64,000 nt of DNA from Diplosphaera chodatii (taxonomy: Eukaryota > Chlorophyta > Trebouxiophyceae > Prasiolales > Stichococcaceae): contig JAALGY010000031.1 of assembly GCA_032358165.1 (NCBI GenBank), positions 682,001 through 746,000 on the forward strand, in the 5' to 3' direction. Positions within the stretch are counted from its first letter, which is position 1; each line of letters begins with the position of its first letter. The notes under the pieces were generated by a model that saw nothing but the letters and a program-made list of their open reading frames with translations, did not search any database and was not told the origin of the DNA. Below, one piece after another: positions 1 to 14,815 of the stretch. A program made the position numbers and the translations under genes.

Positions 1-423
1 GCATGCCTCGTTGACATAGGGCGCCGCCCTATTGCGAAGGCTTTGCACATCACTATGAAGGCCAGACCCGCTTAAGGACTACAGTCACCACTACTGTTGG
101 TGTGCATGTGCAGCTGCAACATCTGTCTGTAGATGCATGTCGGCCCTACTTGGGTGCCCTGCGTCTGACGATCGATTGAACCATGGTTTTGCAAGCAGCT
201 GGAGCTTGAGCAGGCAATTTTTTCGACTGGTCGCATGATAACGAGTTGATGCAATGCTATGTCTTTAAAATAGCCGTCTGGGTACTGGATGTAGTGAAAC
301 ATGCCCGTGCATTGAGATGGAACAGAAGCATTTCGTTGTTGGGCGGCGGCCAGCATGCATATGCACTCAAGTTGCTGCAGGGGCGATGTTGTCCCATGAC
401 TGCTTCATATACATTCATTGCAG

Positions 424-3400
424 GGCCGCCTGATCTCGTGGGCGCTAGGCAGCTCGCTGTGGACGTTTGTGACGCCGGTAGTGTACTGCGGCGCGGCGTG
501 CGCCTACGCAGCAGTTGTCCGCCCCAGTGAGGAGGCTGGCGCAACACCCGGGGAGCTGTGGGTATGGCCCCAGGATGCCAGCGGCGCGGTGTCCCTCGAG
601 CGGAGCTCCCATAAAGTGCAGCTACCAGCAGGGATCGTCCATGCGCTGCATGCTGTGTCAGACGGTAAGGACACTCAGTGGCACCCTGCATGCAGGGCCA
701 TGCCCATGCGACCGCCATCAGGCCAAGCCTGTTGTGGTATCACTTCATGTGCCACTTGCATCTGTGGTTCGCGCCGTGCTGAGGTGCTCGACTACCCTGC
801 GCAGAAGCTTCATCCGCAGGACAGCCCAGCTCAGATGCTGCTATGCTGATCGACAGCCGCCCAGCAGCACTGGGGGCTGGAAGTGGCGTGGCCGTGGTCT
901 ATGCAGACGGCTCAGTCCAGGTGGTCAGCATCGACAGTGACAGCAGTCAGCAGCCAGAGGTGACCAGGGTTTTGGCGGCACCAGATCAGGGTGATGCAGA
1001 CATAGCAGCAACAGCAGTGGATGCAGCAAGCAGCAGGCTGGCCATCATCCTCCACCGTGCAGACGGTGCAACCGTGGCGCACATACACAGCCTCCAGGTG
1101 CGTCAGCATCTGCTCTGTGATGGTGCAAACATTGCCCATGTGACCAGCAGCAAGGTTTCGATCAAGAAAGCAATTGCGATGCTGCGCGCAGCCGTCGGTG
1201 GATCGCGATGAGGCTGCGGAGACGTCCAGCTTGCAGCTGCAGCCGCCAGTAGCGGAGCTCAAAGTGCGGCGCGCAGCGCTGCAGGGCCGCCGCCTGGCAG
1301 CGCTTTGGGCTGACGGCACGCTGCAGTCCTATAATCTGGACACAGCCGAGCAGCAACAGTCAGGAGGCGGCAGCGGGGTGGCGCCCACCGTCTCCCTCCC
1401 GCTGCGGGGCTTCGCATTCAGCTGTCCACAGGTGGGTACTGACGCATGGGAGAAGCATGCTGGGGCTCATTGCCACAACACTGCACTGCAGCAGCGATGA
1501 GCGCGCTGCTCACCTTGGGGCTGTGTCCGATGGCTGAAAGACACTTCCCTTAGCACCTTTGCTACCAAGTACAGGTGGACACCCCAGCCCAGCCGGTGGA
1601 AGCAGAGCTGCAGTCAGCGTCCAAGAAGCGCAAGAAGCGGAAACCGCTCGCTAATGGTGGCGTGGCCAACGGCATCCCGCAGCTGCAGCAGCAGCAGCAG
1701 CCGCAGCCGTCGCCGCCGCAGGCAGCCACGTTGGCGCCCGCCCTTGCACTTCTGCCAGCCGACCATGCCGTGGTGCTTGGCTGGGAGGCGGCATCAGGCG
1801 CCGATGGCCTGGCAGCCCCAGCAGCAGGTGAGGCTTCGCTTGATCAGGCCCACCACATTTGTCATGACTTCGAGCTCCGCATCTGTCATGCTTGGAGGCT
1901 GGCCGCCTGTACATTGTCCAAGACATGATCTGCGAAGCATTAAGCCTGTCGCACGCTGGTTGCAGGTGCACGCCTAATGGCGACGGTGGTGGAGCTGCGC
2001 TATGGCAGCGTCCGGTCTGTCGCCTCCTCCCCAGCCCCAGGCAGTCCAGCAGAGCCCGTCGTGGCGCTGCCTCTCAGCGGCGGCGGCGGCGAGGCACTTG
2101 TCGCAGTGCTGGCAGGCGCAACGCTGATGACGACGTCCATCGATGTGAGCAGCTGTCACTTGGCAGAACTGGCGTGGAGTGCATTTGCTCTGTATGTCTT
2201 CTAGCCCAGGATCTTGCTCACTCTGTCCCTACTGTTAGGGGGCACCTAGGCTAGACGTGACGACCAAAGGGACCTTTGTCAGGACACCATGTGCACGGCA
2301 TGCTGCAGGTGTCGGCGGTGACGCTGGCGTCAGTGCTGGGCTCGCTGGCCCTTGGGCCGCAGTGGCCGCGCTCCGACGCTCGGCCAGCGGCACGCGCAGC
2401 AGCAGCCGCCCTGCGCGTGCGGGACATGCGCGGCGCCGTGCCTGCCCCCGACCTCGCGCATGCGCAGCGCAACATTGCGGCGGCAGCACCCGAGGACCCC
2501 GCTGCAAGCGACGGCCGCCTGCTGCGCAGCGTGCAGCTCAGGTGAGACGAGCAGAGGCACCTACTCCTTCTTCCTTGACGCCGACTGGCGCTTGCTGCAC
2601 CTGGAAGCGTTTGGCGATTCCGCCAGCTGGGCAGGCTGACCAATGCCACCCCAAGCTGCAGTGGGTGCTGATCCACGCCCATTCTGCCCACCACCTGACC
2701 TGCAGCTCATCGGCGGCTCGGCCGCGGCCCGACCCCAGCGAGGAGCTGCTGGCGCGCCTGGCCGTGTCAAGCGGGGAGGCGCCCTCGGCGGACGCGGCGG
2801 CGGACGCAGCGCACTATGCGGCGGTCATAGACCCGGGGGCGTTGCGCCCTGATGCCATCGGCGCTGCGCTGGCGGTGTCTGCGGAGAGGGGCCACTGGGA
2901 CGCTGTCGCCGCTCTCACGCAGGTAGCCGCCTGCTGTGTGCATAGGTTTGCACCTTCAGTGTTCCTGCGCTGCAACGCCAAGGCAGCAGGAGCTCCTGGC
3001 ATGGTTTCAGGACCTGCTTCAGCATGGTCCTGTCGGTCCTTTCCACTTGAAGCTGCCACAGCAGCCAACAACTCTGCTGCGTGTTGACTGGCGATGAATT
3101 GCAGTAGCCAATCAGGGAGTGGAGTGCTGCTGCAGGGTGGCCTGGTGACGTCGCTGCGGGTGGCGCCAACGCTGGCCAGCGCCCTGCTGGAGTCCGGCCG
3201 CCTGCGCCTCTTTGCCCACCTGCTCTCGCGGGTGGGCTCCGTACATGTGCTCATGCTGAACGTTCACACCATATGTGTCCTTTGGTAGTGCCGTGTTTCC
3301 TGTTCTTCAGCTGCGAGTATGGCACATCTATCGTATGACGGCTGGCTGATCAAGTTGCTGACCTGACTGCTGCAGGCGTCGGACATGGGCACGCCCGAGC

Positions 3401-5177
3401 TGCGGCGGCTGCTGCGGCTGCTGCTGCGGCAGCACAGCGGCGGCGCCGTGGTGTCGCCGGCGGCGCTGGGCCCGGCCACAGACGCCCTGGCAGCGGAGCT
3501 GCGCGGCGCAGCGGAGGCGACGGTGGCCGCTGCGGAGGCCGTCGGCGGCCAGCGGCCCGCCGAGCTGGCGGCAGCGGCAGCGGCAGCGGCCTCAGTCGAC
3601 GGCTTCTCTCCCGAGGTGGGCAGGCAGGCTGCCAGCTGTGCCACCCTGCTGTGGCGCTCAGCTTGATGAGCAGCTGCACGTTGGCTCCATGTGAAAGTGC
3701 AACTCTGCATGTGCGCTCGACAGAGGCTGGTGGCCCCAATGTCCGTTGTACATGCCGCGCTGGTCGTGTTGACATGCGGGCGGCTGCTGACGGTTCCGCC
3801 TCTGCAGCATGTTCACCGGGCTCGTGCGCAGGAGCTGTGCCTGCACCCGGTGGTGGCGGCGGGCGTGGACCCGGTGGTGGTGCTGGAGGCGGCGCAGGCG
3901 CTCGCCCCCCGCCAGGCGCTCGCCCTCCTGCGATACCTGGCCGCCTGGCTGCGGCTGCACGACCAGGTGCGTCCCAGGCTCCTTCACGGGGTTTTGTCCT
4001 CTCATGTGTTCAATGAATTGTATTGTTGGGACAGTAAGCAGCTTTACAAACCTCACATGAAGTGCGATTGCACCACGCTGGCCATGTCATGGACCCCTTG
4101 ATGCCGAGCAGTTGTGTCTGTGCTTCGTGGAAGTCCTGAAACTTGCTTGTGCGACCGGCAGGTGCTGGGCGGCTGGCTGCACCCGCCCAGGAAGCGGCGC
4201 ACGGGTCCCGCCGGCAGCGGTGCCGGCGGCAGCCGGCGCTCCCACCACCAGCAGCACCAGCAGCGGCGTGAGGCGCCCGCCCAGCAGGAGGCAGCAGCAG
4301 CCGCGCTGGACGCCCAGCAGCCGGCGGCGCTGGCCACTGATGGCACTGGACATCAGCACGTGCAGCCGCCAGAATCAGATGCAGCAGAGGAGGCGGCCTC
4401 TCAGCCCAGCAACCGCGCCAGCAGGCGCTCAGCTCGCGGCAAGGGCAAGGGCAGCAGCAAGGTCAGTGGTGACACAAACGCCGACGATGCTGCTGACTCT
4501 GCAGCCAGCCCCTCTGCTGCAGCCGGCGCCGGCAGCCAGGATCAGCTTCCAGGACAGCAGGATCAGGAACACCAGGCAGCCCCAATGGATGTGGAGGAGA
4601 CGGCAGCCATGACAACAGCGCCTGATACAGATGCAGCCAACACCTCAGCGCAGGCACCAGACACAGCGGTGACGGCGGCGGCGTCAGAACCGGCGGCGCC
4701 GACTACAGGGTGGCCAGTGCCGCCGCTGGTGCGTGTTGTCGAGTGGGCCTCGGCGGTGCTGGACGCGCAGCTGGCGAGCCTGCCGTCCAACCCAGAAACC
4801 CGCCAGGTGGGCTGCTTGACTTGTCTCTGATCTCTCTTGGATGTGGCGTCAGTGGAGAACGGGGGAGGTTTACAATCTGTAGCAGTACTCGTCTGGCACT
4901 TCGCCAGCTTCCGCACCACAGAGGCTGCACTCGTCTGATTGTTGCTTGACCTCAGACACTGGGCTTGCCAAGCAGACGATGTTGACGTGCAACCGTGTGG
5001 GTGCGCCAGCTGCTGGAGGGGATGCGGGCGGCGGTGGACGGGCAGGCCGGCGAGGCCGCCCGGCTGTTGGGCGCCCGGGGTGCTGTGGAGCACCTGCGCA
5101 ACGGCGCACCGCTGCCCGCCCCCCAGGACGCCGCCAGCCTGTACACCCTGGAGCCGCTGGCCCTGTCGCAGCTCTGA
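424..5177 (+). CDS. NOL11-like nucleolar protein (5' end missing), multi-exon
   Basis: About twelve exons can be joined. The first visible one begins after the acceptor at 421-423 and ends at 664. It joins in phase to the exon starting at 820, which holds propeller-like strands (GVAVVYADGSVQVVSID, near 880-930). A later exon has another (LAALWADGTLQSYNLD, near 1300). A Lys-rich KKRKKRK stretch follows near 1630. From about 2290 the protein becomes Ala/Leu-rich and helical (LLESGRLRLFAHLLSR near 3180, LRYLAAWLRLH near 3940), then a low-complexity Gln/Ala/Ser insert (4200-4700) and a terminal helix exon ending LEPLALSQL and TGA at 5175-5177. An N-terminal propeller followed by basic and helical parts is the layout of NOL11, a small-subunit processome factor for rRNA transcription and processing. 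The family call is by architecture only. The start codon was not found and may lie before the window. Confidence 0.45.
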
Positions 5178-5933
5178 CTGGGCTATGACTGGGCTCTGGC
5201 TCCAGGTCGTGGTTCCTGGGTTCCAAACATTGCCGGCATGCCACATGGTAGTCATGTGTGGACGAGTCCACACGACCTTCGCACTGTGCCCTGCAGCTGC
5301 GATTAGCAGGGAAGATAGGTAAAGGGGTGTGTGTGATCTGAGTCTGAGAACAGAGTGGCAGGATTCCGTCAGGGTTGCCATAAGCTGTTGCCGAAGAAGT
5401 GAGGGTTGCAACAGACACTGCGGTTGACAGCCTGTTGTTACAGTGTGCCGCACACAATGCCATACAGAAACGGCAAGGGCTTTGACGACAGGCACCGACA
5501 TGCACATTTGAACATCCACACACCCGCCACTCCAACCCACTATGCCTAGATGGCAAGCTGCTTCACGACTGCATGTCAGTATGAGCAACACACAGCAGAA
5601 CACATATGATGCAAGTTGGCAGTCTATACTGGAGCAAGCAGCTGCGGTGTGTGAGCAACATGCAAGCTGACGCAGTCAACAACTCTGTGCTACAACCTCA
5701 AGCCCTGCCACAACTAGCTGCAGTGCCTTTGGGTACCCATTGGTATGCTTCAGCATTGGAGAGTGAGCACTCGTCTCCTCATGGCTGTGCTGGGACCATG
5801 AAAACTCAGCGAGCCATGTGCAGCTCCAACAGTAGTACAAATGCCCAAGTGGCAGCAAGGCGAAGCCTGCCTCCTGAGCGCAGATGCTGTCGGCACCGGC
5901 CACCGGCCTATGATTGACCATGTTGCCTTCACC
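5178..5933. other. Convergent spacer between NOL11-like gene and membrane-protein gene
   Basis: No convincing coding exon is seen on either strand. Composition is less GC-rich than the flanking exons. The stretch probably holds the 3' UTRs of the two converging genes. Confidence 0.5.
5438..5442 (-). terminator. Candidate poly(A) signal TGTAA for the minus-strand membrane-protein gene
   Basis: TTACA on the plus strand reads TGTAA on the minus strand, the usual chlorophyte polyadenylation signal. It lies about 490 bases past the proposed stop at 5934, a plausible but long 3' UTR. Confidence 0.3.
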
Positions 5934-7302
5934 TCAATGGTGTTGTTCACACAGCTCGGCCAAGCGCAGCAGCTGCTGCCATCTCCTCCACATTGAACTG
6001 CAAGCGAGGATACTTATGTCCAGGACAGACTAGGAACACATGGCGGATTGGCCAGCCACTGAAGGACTCGAGCGCAGGTGCCTGTCATGGGTTGAAGAGC
6101 AGGCGCTTTGGCAGGACAGCCGGCTCAACTGTGCATGCCTGCACTCCGACTCACCCCCTCAAAGTCGACGCCGATCATGTACATGAGGGTGTACCAGCAG
6201 AAGGCCTGCAGCCACCAGCACCCTTTCACTGGCGCTTCTCAGCTGCGGCAGCCCCAACCGCAAGACACAAGTGCGTGATGCAACTTGCACGTAACAACAG
6301 GGCGCGTACCATCATCAAATTGCCTGCGAAGCCGACACGTGCCGCAATGTGGATCTGCACACCAGTGCAAAGTCTGTCCACTTGCATTTGCAGACCGCAG
6401 GGAGCTGAGAGTATTTGCCCTCGACACACTTAGGGGGTTGAGGGAGTTATCAGGCCAGTTGCTGCCCGCTTGTGAGGCAAGGAGTGTGTAGTGGGGTGCC
6501 AGAAAGGGCTCACGTTGCCGCGGTGGGCGGTGACGTTGCGCAGGTTGTTGAAGCGGTCGGCGTTGAGGATGCTGAGCACGGTCGCCACGGCGAGGTAGCC
6601 GACCAGCAGGGAGCGGGCCGTCGCCAGGTACTTCATCTTCTTGGACAGGCAGATGGTCACCATCACCTGTAGAGCAGTGCGGGCGCTCCCATCTTCAGCA
6701 GCAGTCGGCAGCAGGTGACATGCTGCACATCAGTGATGGTGCGCTTGCTCAACTCTTCTGCAGACTCAAGGAGCTGGCTCGAGCCGCTCCATAGCGTGTT
6801 GCATTACTGTTGAACCTATGCCGCACCAGCACAGCGAGATCGTAGCAGACTGTCCACCAGTCAAACCGGAAGATGCGCTTGCACCTGCAACAGCAAAGAT
6901 ATCGCATCTGATTCCAGCATGGCAGATGGTTGTTCCGTGTGATGCAACACACCAAACTCGTGCGCATGGTGCATGCACAGGGTAACTGCGTGGTCCAGGC
7001 GGCACAGAACGGTCTGGCAAAGCGCGCACGAGATCTGCGGGCCGCCCATGAGGTAAGACCAGGTGTGCACGCCTGTATTGCCGTCACCAGCATTGCAATC
7101 GGCCTGCAGCAGACTTCAGCAGAGAGTCTGAGATGGCTGCTGGAGCTGCCATGCATGCCAGACTGCTAAAGTTGTGCCGCTGGCACAATTATGCATGCAC
7201 GCACGTGTGGCATCTCACCTGCGCACGAGACACGCCACCAATGGCCACCGGCCAGCTCATCCATGCAAACACCAGCCAGATTCTGCGCAGCAGTGACGGC
7301 AT
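5934..7302 (-). CDS. Small multi-pass membrane protein of unknown family, multi-exon
   Basis: Phases agree for six exons read from 7302 downward. The first is MPSLLRRIWLVFAWMSWPVA, one membrane helix. A Cys/His-rich exon follows (ISCALCQTVLCRLDHAV, near 6950-7045), then a short exon near 6830-6900. The fourth starts VMVTICLSKKMKYLATAR and contains a helix LLVGYLAVATVLSIL (6520-6666). The fifth is AFCWYTLMYMIGVDFEG (about 6157-6207). The last ends in LLRLAELCEQHH and TGA at 5934-5936. Three or four hydrophobic segments and small size recall tetraspan families such as MARVEL/CASP-like proteins, but no signature residue settles this. Further upstream, ATG at 7701 opens a clean short ORF (MADTGLSTEPQK) with a donor at 7622. 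It could be an extra 5' exon, but its phase does not join well. Function unknown. Confidence 0.4.
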
Positions 7303-8510
7303 ATCAGCCCTTGTCCTGACACTATTAGCTGGCTGGAGTAATAGAGATGTGCTGTGACTGCAAGTTGTCTGTTCCTAATGATGATGGATAGGCCATCTGC
7401 TGGTCTGGTGGGTATGAAGCGTACATAGTGAGGCCACGCCCTGTGATCCATCTCATCCTGCCACGCTTGGTTGCCGCCCCTGCGAAGGACACCGTACTTG
7501 TGGAAATGGACTGCATGCACTGCGGCATGTCAGAGTCGTGGGAGGTGACACAGCAGCTGCTCGCAACTCGCAGCCGCATGCAGGGTGATCAGTTCTCCTG
7601 GTTGTGAGCAAGAGCCGTGCACCTGGAATGCCCTTGCCAGGCCCGCGGGTGGGCCCTGTCGCCAGCTTCTGGGGCTCGGTACTCAGCCCGGTGTCGGCCA
7701 TGGTGCCAACACAACCCCTGCTGCGACCCGGTCACACCCTCGAGGTGACTGAGGAACCGCCCTGTACAGTGGAGGACTTGTTACCTTTGCTGTTTGTTGA
7801 GCATGGACAAGCGAGAGGTGAAACGGTGGCCAAAGCCCATGCGCCATCTTCAAGTTGCAGGGTTGCGCAAGCATGCATCCGAGGCCAGTAAGCAAATATT
7901 GAACCGGCTAAGCTGCCCTCCCTCAGGACTCCAATAACAACGATAGACAGTAGCACGTCATCGAGACTGTTCGCACTGTCGACGAGAGGTTGTGCGCACG
8001 ATCGATGCTCGACAGGTAGCCTTCGCCTGACTTCGGACTTGCAGGATAATTTGTCGGCGGCTGCCAGCCCGTCGTAAGTCTTGTGCAACCCTGCTGCGGC
8101 TAGTCCTGGCGAATCAGGGCACTGTGCGCTGCGTAAGGGGTTTATTGGCAGCTGAGCAAGCGCGATGGTGCTCTGGTGGTAATGTGCTCGTACAAGCAAG
8201 GGGTGTGGAAAACCAGTTGTGCTGCCCCAGGGGACCTGGACTGTGTGCACTATCTAGTGCAGTTGACAGCCTCTCGAGCGTTGGCTGCTGTGTCTCACGG
8301 ATGCCATTCGACAACCCCAAGATTGCAAGGGCGCTGCACCGTTTCTGCTGCGGTGCGATTGGTGTGCTCCGCAGGTTCGAAGGTATACACAGGTCACATC
8401 CATGCCGCTACCCCGTGCTGCACAATTCCCCCAAAAACACACATTTTGCCCACATTCTGTCACTGCTCACTACCGGCAACAAACAGGCCGTGGCCACAGC
8501 AGCCAGTCCC
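7303..8510. other. Spacer between membrane-protein gene and ATP synthase subunit f
   Basis: Contains a possible minus-strand leader exon at 7623-7701 and a weak ORF around 7425-7510 (YGVLRRGGNQAWQDEMDH), neither joined with confidence. From 7710 to 8510 no coding pattern is seen. The part next to 8510 should hold the 3' UTR of the subunit f gene. Confidence 0.4.
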
Positions 8511-8804
8511 CTAGTGCGCGGCCTCGCCCTTCAGCTTGGCCTCCTGCTCCGCCTTGTAGTGCTTGTACTCCTGTGGCCAGGCGACGGCATATGAGAAGAA
8601 GAAGCCGTAGACCAGTACATCGAACAGTGGTCTGGGGCTGCCGGTGTCGATGTACTTCCTCTTATACTCCATCAGACCCGTCTCTGCCTTTGACCTGAGC
8701 TGCTCAGGCTGCAGGTTCTCCTTCGCGAACTTGGTTGTATACCCAGGCAGCTCATTCAGCTTCAGCCCCTTCAGATTGCTGGCGAACCGCTGCACCAGGC
8801 TCAT
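8511..8804 (-). CDS. Mitochondrial ATP synthase subunit f, plant/algal type
   Basis: Uninterrupted 97-codon reading frame with ATG at 8804 and stop at 8511-8513. The N-terminal third is basic and amphipathic (LKGLKLNELPGYTTKF). Then comes KYIDTGSPRPLFDVLVYG, one membrane helix (about residues 62-76) and a charged tail (WPQEYKHYKAEQEAK). The pattern KY-x2-T-x-S-x2-PL, helix, then PxExxHY matches the short plant subunit f proteins of the Fo peripheral/dimer region in the inner membrane. Length also fits. No cleavable presequence is obvious, which is usual for this subunit. It is divergently arranged with the lysyl-tRNA synthetase gene. Family recognised by motif spacing only. Confidence 0.6.
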   Translation of the reverse strand: MSLVQRFASNLKGLKLNELPGYTTKFAKENLQPEQLRSKAETGLMEYKRKYIDTGSPRPLFDVLVYGFFFSYAVAWPQEYKHYKAEQEAKLKGEAAH

Positions 8805-9080
8805 GGCTGCCCCAGCCTGAAGTTTCAGAGGCCGGCTGGCAGCACGCAGCGCTCCAGCTGCCGCGCCCGGTCAGCAGCTCGCAGCACGACGTGCAATGTC
8901 AAGCTGCTGCAGGTCTGCAGTTTGCAGCTGGGTTGCGGATCGGGGTATGCTGGTCAGAAGGGACATCGTAAATCTCAACCTGTTAGCAGCGTACTTTTAC
9001 ACCGGCAAGTGAATGCGCTGCGACTGCTGTGCCCGATCGCTGCGGGCACACTCGCAAGCATCGACGATAGTTGCATCAAC
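8805..9080. promoter_or_regulatory. Shared divergent promoter, ATP synthase f / lysyl-tRNA synthetase
   Basis: The two start codons are 276 bases apart on opposite strands with nothing coding between, so both promoters and 5' UTRs must lie here. No clear TATA box was identified. Confidence 0.5.
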
Positions 9081-13535
<4,455 letters not shown>

Positions 13536-14815
13536 GCTCAGCTGCGGGCGCTTTTTGCAGCGGACCGTAAAGTGACGCCCGCCCCTGGCCGTCGTCATCT
13601 GAGGATCTGCACAATACGATACGGGCACTGTACTGACGGAAGCGTCCGGCAGCCGCGCATTAGACAGCCATTCCGCTGTCGTTACCAGTTTGGCGCGTCA
13701 GCTCGTTTGCAGCTTGGCTCCCTGCTGCTGCTGTTTGAAAGGTTAGCAAGCAGCATTCACCGAGCTTAGCCTGTGCTGTCGGCAGTCTACCACCTGAAGC
13801 CTAGAGAGACAGCCGCCTCTCACTGCTGCCGAACCAGGACGCGTCCCATCAAAACCTGTCGAAAGCAACCAGCCTGCCAGTCTTCGGCCCTTTGCGTTTG
13901 TTGCCTCGAGCTTATATCCAGCCTGCAAGGACGACGCGCGTGGAACAGCTAGCAGTGTGGAAGTGGCACCGGCTCTGCCGCATCGGAGACAGCACGCCTG
14001 CCGACCCACGGCCAGCGGACAGAAAGAATCATCAATGAAAGGTAACGGCTGGCGATGCGCCATCGAAGGCGCTCAAAAGTTCACCTTTTACGACCCCCCG
14101 GGTCCACATGCTGATCGTGCCGCGGGCGAAGTTCTCACGCCCACTAGACGCGGGAGCGTTCACAGTATCATCGACTTGGGCAGCGGGGCACTTGATGCGG
14201 GATGCCACACATATTGTTTGCCCGTTTGCGCCCGAAGGCCGCTGTTGCTCTGGCGCCTCCGGCTTGTCGGTGTCTGGTACCTCCCGATCACGGATCAGGG
14301 GTGCAGCGTCCGCCAAGGTCTGATCATGCAGCATTGCGCCCAATCTTGGATCGACATGATCATAACAGTCCTGCCTGTATTGGCGCTCCTGCCTTTGTGC
14401 ACCACAGCCGGCTGACAAGGCGCCCGTGGCGGTCCAGATGGCATGCAGCATATCGACTTCGCTGTGGCTTTCGGCCTCGGCAGCACGTCTGAAACAACAC
14501 AAGCAGAGCTAGATATTCATACCCGTAGCCCGTCGACGGGTGGGGTGATCCACCATGTTCCTGGAGCTGTACTGCATGCGGGTGGGATGCAACGCGGGAT
14601 AGTGCCTTGCTGTTGACCCAACCTACGACAATGTTGACCGTAGGAGGTCCTCTCAAACCACTGTCTCAACCCAGACACGCGCGGTGCTGGTGCTGCAGCT
14701 GGCTGGGCTTGTCCATCGTAGCTGAGCTGCCAGCGTGGCACCATGAAGGCGAGCGTGTGTGGCTATGCTGCAGGGTGTTACGGCGCATCGTGAGCACGAG
14801 AAGTAGCTTGTCAGC
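13536..14815. other. Spacer between LysRS and gene A, with an unassigned open region
   Basis: The first 500 bases show no coding pattern. At 14032-14502 the minus strand is open for 156 codons, while plus-strand frames are open over 14035-14415 and 14108-14320. None resembles a family I know. It may be an exon of an unrecognised gene, a decayed element, or chance. The last 60 bases before 14816 should contain the gene A 5' UTR. Confidence 0.3.

Noticed and set aside
7623..7701. Upstream first exon MADTGLSTEPQK for the 5934-7302 gene
   Set aside because: It has a good ATG and donor, but no join to the following exons keeps phase. The internal ATG at 7302 gives a consistent model, so it is mentioned only as a possibility.
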